A program made the translations under genes and the position numbers. The notes beneath the pieces were generated by a model. The model did not search any database. It saw only the letters and a program-made list of their open reading frames with translations, and was not told the DNA's origin. DNA of 64,000 nt from Cytophagales bacterium (GTDB taxonomy: Bacteria > Bacteroidota > Bacteroidia > Cytophagales > Spirosomataceae), in the NCBI GenBank assembly GCA_024742395.1, contig JANSYO010000002.1:62001-126000 (forward strand), read 5' to 3'. Below, one piece after another: positions 60,497 to 64,000 of the stretch; the stretch's first letter is position 1, and every line of letters starts with the position of its first letter.

Positions 60497-60688
60497 ATCA
60501 GTAAGGCACGTTTAATTTTGTTCGTGGTATAGATTCAAAATAATAACGTGTTATTCTAGGGTTAGTTATATTTAATTGTGATTTAATACCAAAATCAAAT
60601 AGTATATAAACGTAATAATTTTATTTAACGGTAACAAAAAAATTACACGAGTTTTATTAAATGCACCCTACTAATATGAAAATTAAAT

Positions 60689-62614
60689 CTAAAAATAGTA
60701 CCGAACAAAAGCCTCCATAGCTTGATATTCAGCTAAGCCTAATTGATTATATAGATTGGCAGTACCTTCATTTCTTTCTTCGGCTCTTTGCCAGAATTCT
60801 CTTGAATCTGTTCCTTGAAATACCACCCCATCTTTTTGAGATTGATGTTTGAAAATACCCATTCTCTTATCCAGAACCTGATCTGGACTCATCGGAACAG
60901 CCATTTGAATTTCGTGGATATCCCACTCTGCCCATGCTCCTCTGTATAACCAAACCCAACAATCTTTCATGAAATTCTTAGGTTTAAGTTTTTTAAGAGC
61001 AGCAAAAATGGCATCTAAACAAACCTTGTGTGTACCATGTGGATCTGCTAAATCACCTGCTGCATAAATTTGATGTGGCTTTACTTTTTCTATGACATCA
61101 ATCACCACTTCAATGTCTTTATCGCCAATTGGATTTTTCTGTACTTTACCTGTCTCATAAAAAGGCATATCAAGAAAATGAACGTTTTCCGGTGGAATGC
61201 CTACAAACCTACAAGTAGCTTTAGCCTCCCCTCTTCGTATCAAACCTTTTACGTTTCGTACCTCCTCACTATCAATTTCACTATCCTTTTTATTATCCAG
61301 ATACTCTATTGCTCGCTTATACGTGGCCAGCGTTTTATCGCTTTCTACGCCAAACTTTGCGTTATAATCAATAACAAACTCCAGGAATCGATGTGCTTCC
61401 TCGTCAGAAACTGCAATGTTACCAGAGGTTTGATAAGCCACATGTACGTCATGTCCCTGATCTACCAATCGTTGGAAAGTACCTCCCATTGAAATGATAT
61501 CATCATCTGGGTGAGGACTAAAAATCAGGCAGCGTTTGCTTTCCGGAAGAGCCCTCTCTGGTCTGTGAACGTCATCGGCATTAGGTTTACCTCCCGGCCA
61601 ACCAGTAATGGTGTTTTGTAAATGATTGAAAATCTCAATGTTTATGTCATATGACTGACCGTGCTGAGCCAACAGATCACTTAAACCATTATCATTATAG
61701 TCCTTATTAGTCAGTTTAAGAATTGGTTTACCTAAGCTAAGAGAAAGACTAGTTACCGCCTTCTTGGTCATTTGAGGTGTCCATTCCACATCTTCAACGA
61801 GCCATGGTGATTTCATTCTGATCAAATCAGAAGCTGCGGCTTCATCTACTACAAATAGAGCGTTTGGGTGCTGCTGAAGATAAGATGCCGGATTCTGTTC
61901 AGAAACCATTCCTTCTACGGCATCTGCAATTTTCGGTGCTTTTCTTTCCCCCCAGGCCAATAACACTACCCTTTTAGCCGCCAATATTTTTGAAATACCC
62001 ATGGTTATTGCCTTTTTAGGCACCTTGGTTAATTCACCCCCAAAATCACTTTTGGCTGCAGCTCTTGTCGAATGATCAAGCATCATTAAACGAGTCCTTG
62101 AATTTTCATGTGAACCGGGTTCGTTAAAGCCTATATGCCCATTTCCTCCGATTCCCAACAATTGAAAATCAAGTCCTCCTGCCTCGTCAATCATCGCTTC
62201 ATATTGTTCGCAATGTTCTGCGAGCATTTGAGGAGACACTGTACCATCAGGAATATGGTAGTTTCCTTCAGGAATATCTACATGATTAAACAACTGTTCC
62301 TTCATGAAACGCCAGTAACTTTGAATGGCATCTGGTTCCATTGGATAATATTCATCCAAATTAAAAGAAATAACGTTCTTAAAACTCAGACCCTCCTCTT
62401 TATGCATTCTGATTAGCTCGGCATAAACCGTCTTAGGAGATGATCCGGTAGCCAAACCTAAAACCGCCGGCTTACCTTCTTTTTGCTTTTTCTTAATAAG
62501 TTCTGCTATCTCCACAGCCACAGATTTAGAAGCAGCAGCAGAATCTGAGTAGATTCTTGTTGCAATCTTCTCATAAGCAATGGGTTCACGAATTATTTGT
62601 TCCTTTTGTATCAT
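60689..62614 (-). CDS. nagB: Glucosamine-6-phosphate deaminase fused to PIG-L/LmbE-like deacetylase
   Basis: This 641-residue fusion starts with a NagB domain (about 15-275), with NLDEYYPM and GIGGNGHIGFNEPGSH that carry the catalytic Asp and His residues. After a linker, residues 340-641 are a PIG-L/LmbE-like deacetylase with SPHPDDDIISMGG and a PHGTHKVCLDA segment. NagB converts glucosamine-6-phosphate to fructose-6-phosphate and ammonia. The C-terminal domain may deacetylate N-acetylglucosamine-6-phosphate or a related amide, joining two steps of amino-sugar use. That coupling is inferred. A good promoter lies 32 bp upstream. Confidence 0.92.
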   Translation of the reverse strand: MIQKEQIIREPIAYEKIATRIYSDSAAASKSVAVEIAELIKKKQKEGKPAVLGLATGSSPKTVYAELIRMHKEEGLSFKNVISFNLDEYYPMEPDAIQSYWRFMKEQLFNHVDIPEGNYHIPDGTVSPQMLAEHCEQYEAMIDEAGGLDFQLLGIGGNGHIGFNEPGSHENSRTRLMMLDHSTRAAAKSDFGGELTKVPKKAITMGISKILAAKRVVLLAWGERKAPKIADAVEGMVSEQNPASYLQQHPNALFVVDEAAASDLIRMKSPWLVEDVEWTPQMTKKAVTSLSLSLGKPILKLTNKDYNDNGLSDLLAQHGQSYDINIEIFNHLQNTITGWPGGKPNADDVHRPERALPESKRCLIFSPHPDDDIISMGGTFQRLVDQGHDVHVAYQTSGNIAVSDEEAHRFLEFVIDYNAKFGVESDKTLATYKRAIEYLDNKKDSEIDSEEVRNVKGLIRRGEAKATCRFVGIPPENVHFLDMPFYETGKVQKNPIGDKDIEVVIDVIEKVKPHQIYAAGDLADPHGTHKVCLDAIFAALKKLKPKNFMKDCWVWLYRGAWAEWDIHEIQMAVPMSPDQVLDKRMGIFKHQSQKDGVVFQGTDSREFWQRAEERNEGTANLYNQLGLAEYQAMEAFVRYYF

Positions 62615-62645
62615 TCTTAGGGTATGATTAACAGTATAAATTGGC

Positions 62646-62677
62646 CAAATATATTATTAATTTATTTAGTTTCACAA
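62646..62677 (-). promoter_or_regulatory. Bacteroidota promoter before nagB (TTG-N21-TATATTTG)
   Basis: On the minus strand TTG (62677-62675), 21 bp, then TATATTTG (62653-62646) match the consensus exactly. The distance to the nagB ATG (about 31 bp) is typical of this phylum. Confidence 0.75.
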
Positions 62678-62827
62678 TTTACCTTATTAAAATATTTTAA
62701 TAATTGTTTTTGCACATCTATCCTTAAAATAGACCTTTCGACAAAAAGCCACAATGTACTTTAAACCTTTACACAACCTTCGTCGTTAAAATAACATCAT
62801 TGACAGACACATGTTCAAAGCTATTAT

Positions 62828-64000
62828 ATGAAAATACGATTATTTATTCTTTTGCTACTAGCAAGTAGCTACAATTTATTGGCCCAGGAATCGAGTCTCA
62901 GCGGTTATGTCAGAGACGCCTCAAATGGTGAAGGAATGATTGGGGCCAGTATTTATGTCAAAGAGCTTAAAACCGGAACCCAAACAAATGCCTATGGTTT
63001 TTATTCTATTTCCATTCCCTCTGGTAGATATACTTTAGTTCTTACCTCTATCGGGTACTCTCCATTAGAAAAAATTATTGAGTTGGATGGCTCTCAAAAA
63101 ATGGATTTTGAAATGACTGATGAGGCCTCCGTACTTCAGGAAGTGGTGGTAAAAGCCCAACGTGAAGACGCCAACGTCAAAAGTCTTGAAATGTCGGTAA
63201 ATAAAGTAGAAATGAAGACCATTAAGAAAATGCCGGCATTTCTAGGAGAGGTAGATGTTATTAGAAGTATACAATACCTTCCCGGTGTAAGCTCTGTAGG
63301 TGAAGGAGCTTCCGGTTTCAATGTTCGGGGTGGCGGAATTGACCAAAACCTTGTCCTGCTTGACGAAGCACCTGTATACAACTCTTCCCACCTTTTTGGT
63401 TTCTTTTCCGTTTTTAATCCAGATGCAGTCAAAGATGTCAAACTAATCAAAGGGGGTATTCCTTCAAATTATGGAGGCAGGGTTTCTTCCATTCTGGATG
63501 TTAGAATGAAGGAGGGAAATTCAAAAAAGCCAGAATTTTCCGGTGGTTTGGGGACTATTTTTTCTCGATTTGCCTATGAACGTCCCTTTCTAAAAGAAAA
63601 AGGCTCCTTTATTGTAGCTCTTAGACGATCTTATATAGATGTTTTAGCCAAACCATTTCTTAAAGGCGATCTGAAAGATTCACGTTTTTTCTTTTATGAT
63701 TTCACCGCCAAAGGCAATTATAAAATCAATAATAAAAATACCGTCTTCCTGAGTGGCTACTTCGGTAAAGATGTATTTGGTGCTGACTTTGGCTTTAACT
63801 GGGGAAATTCCACTACTTCCCTTCGCTGGAACCATGTATTCAATGACAAATTATTCATGAATACAACTGTTTTTTATAGTAAATACGACTATTTGATAGA
63901 CTCTGACCTTAGCAATGAAAACGATCAGGATTCTTTCCGGTGGGAATCTAATATCGAGAATTATAGCATAAAGCCCGATTTTCAGTATTATTTGAATACA
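62828..64000 (+). CDS. TonB-dependent receptor with carboxypeptidase-regulatory-like domain, partial
   Basis: The frame begins at the ATG at 62828 and stays open to the window edge (391 codons), so it is 3'-truncated. A signal peptide ending near SSYNLLAQ precedes a carboxypeptidase-regulatory-like domain (SGYVRDASNGEGMIGASI), then the TonB plug with LPGVSSVGEGASGFNVRGGG and LVLLDEAPVYNSSHLFGF. The barrel begins afterwards (YGGRVSSILDVRMKEG). It would take up a large nutrient with TonB-ExbBD energy. No SusD partner can be seen before the window ends. Confidence 0.93.
   Translation, partial: MKIRLFILLLLASSYNLLAQESSLSGYVRDASNGEGMIGASIYVKELKTGTQTNAYGFYSISIPSGRYTLVLTSIGYSPLEKIIELDGSQKMDFEMTDEASVLQEVVVKAQREDANVKSLEMSVNKVEMKTIKKMPAFLGEVDVIRSIQYLPGVSSVGEGASGFNVRGGGIDQNLVLLDEAPVYNSSHLFGFFSVFNPDAVKDVKLIKGGIPSNYGGRVSSILDVRMKEGNSKKPEFSGGLGTIFSRFAYERPFLKEKGSFIVALRRSYIDVLAKPFLKGDLKDSRFFFYDFTAKGNYKINNKNTVFLSGYFGKDVFGADFGFNWGNSTTSLRWNHVFNDKLFMNTTVFYSKYDYLIDSDLSNENDQDSFRWESNIENYSIKPDFQYYLNT

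Noticed and set aside
61070-61492. A 140-residue plus-strand frame antisense to nagB
   Set aside because: It lies wholly within the conserved PIG-L half of the fusion, and its Tyr/Phe/Ile composition is typical of an antisense shadow.

Overview
The window is chromosomal DNA of a Bacteroidota member, most likely order Cytophagales. This is inferred from AT-rich composition judged by eye, Bacteroidota-restricted families (DUF4296, DUF5686, DUF6428, DUF6787, a TonB receptor with an N-terminal carboxypeptidase-regulatory domain, an N-succinylornithine-type transcarbamylase, a NagB-PIG-L fusion) and promoter-like TTG/TAnnTTTG pairs. I see no rRNA, tRNA, insertion sequence, CRISPR array or prophage. 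No gene-free stretch exceeds 300 bases. The longest gaps (about 200-260 bases, at 29602-29803, 41660-41905, 44743-44975 and 49928-50189) are described below where they hold anything.

Layout. 0-5.6 kb: a DUF4153 membrane protein, a polyprenol-phosphate mannosyltransferase-like enzyme, a DUF4296 lipoprotein, then an overlapping trio (DUF58, BatD-like, NeuD/PglD-like). 5.7-9.2 kb: pyruvate carboxylase. 9.3-12.2 kb: a GNAT-nitrilase fusion, a transcarbamylase of arginine synthesis and a small antibiotic-monooxygenase-fold protein. 12.2-15.1 kb: a GH28 pectinase-like enzyme and an ars-type cassette (ArsR, DUF6428, ArsN/PAT-like acetyltransferase) with two identical 18-bp operator-like sites but no efflux pump or arsenate reductase. 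15.1-18.4 kb: pta-ackA. 18.5-25.5 kb: a secreted protein, the rimB-rimK pair, a Gfo/Idh/MocA oxidoreductase, a Pmp3-like protein, a serine hydrolase, mazG and two thioredoxin-fold proteins. 25.5-33.7 kb: a quinone-oxidoreductase/MaoC fusion, comB, an AraC regulator, a glycosyltransferase and a LytS/LytTR two-component operon. 33.7-40.7 kb: a PQQ dehydrogenase with cytochrome c, lpdA, a large membrane protein and a DEAD-box helicase. 40.8-44.7 kb: three envelope proteins, one a 724-residue lipoprotein with four tandem repeats of about 58 residues. 44.8-50 kb: an inverted-repeat element, nudK, a DeoR regulator, a lipoprotein pseudogene with two frameshifts, pepF, and a DUF4143 ATPase with a repeat-rich promoter. 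50-64 kb: YgiQ, a GH43, a sugar dehydrogenase, a DUF5686 protein, dxr, an RluA-type synthase, a previously unlisted 58-residue membrane protein, NagB-PIG-L and the start of a TonB-dependent receptor.

Most genes are housekeeping or envelope functions with short operons. Central carbon metabolism is well represented (pyruvate carboxylase, pta-ackA, dihydrolipoyl dehydrogenase), as is sugar use and recycling (GH28, GH43, two PQQ-type dehydrogenases, NagB). Convergent gene pairs repeatedly overlap or abut by a few bases. That pattern helped confirm the original end of the frameshifted lipoprotein.

The best candidates for something new are the two-frameshift lipoprotein, the pump-less ars cassette with duplicated operator, the 16-bp perfect inverted repeat with nested arms at 44.8 kb, the repeat lipoprotein at 42.6-44.7 kb, and the oxidoreductase/MaoC fusion.
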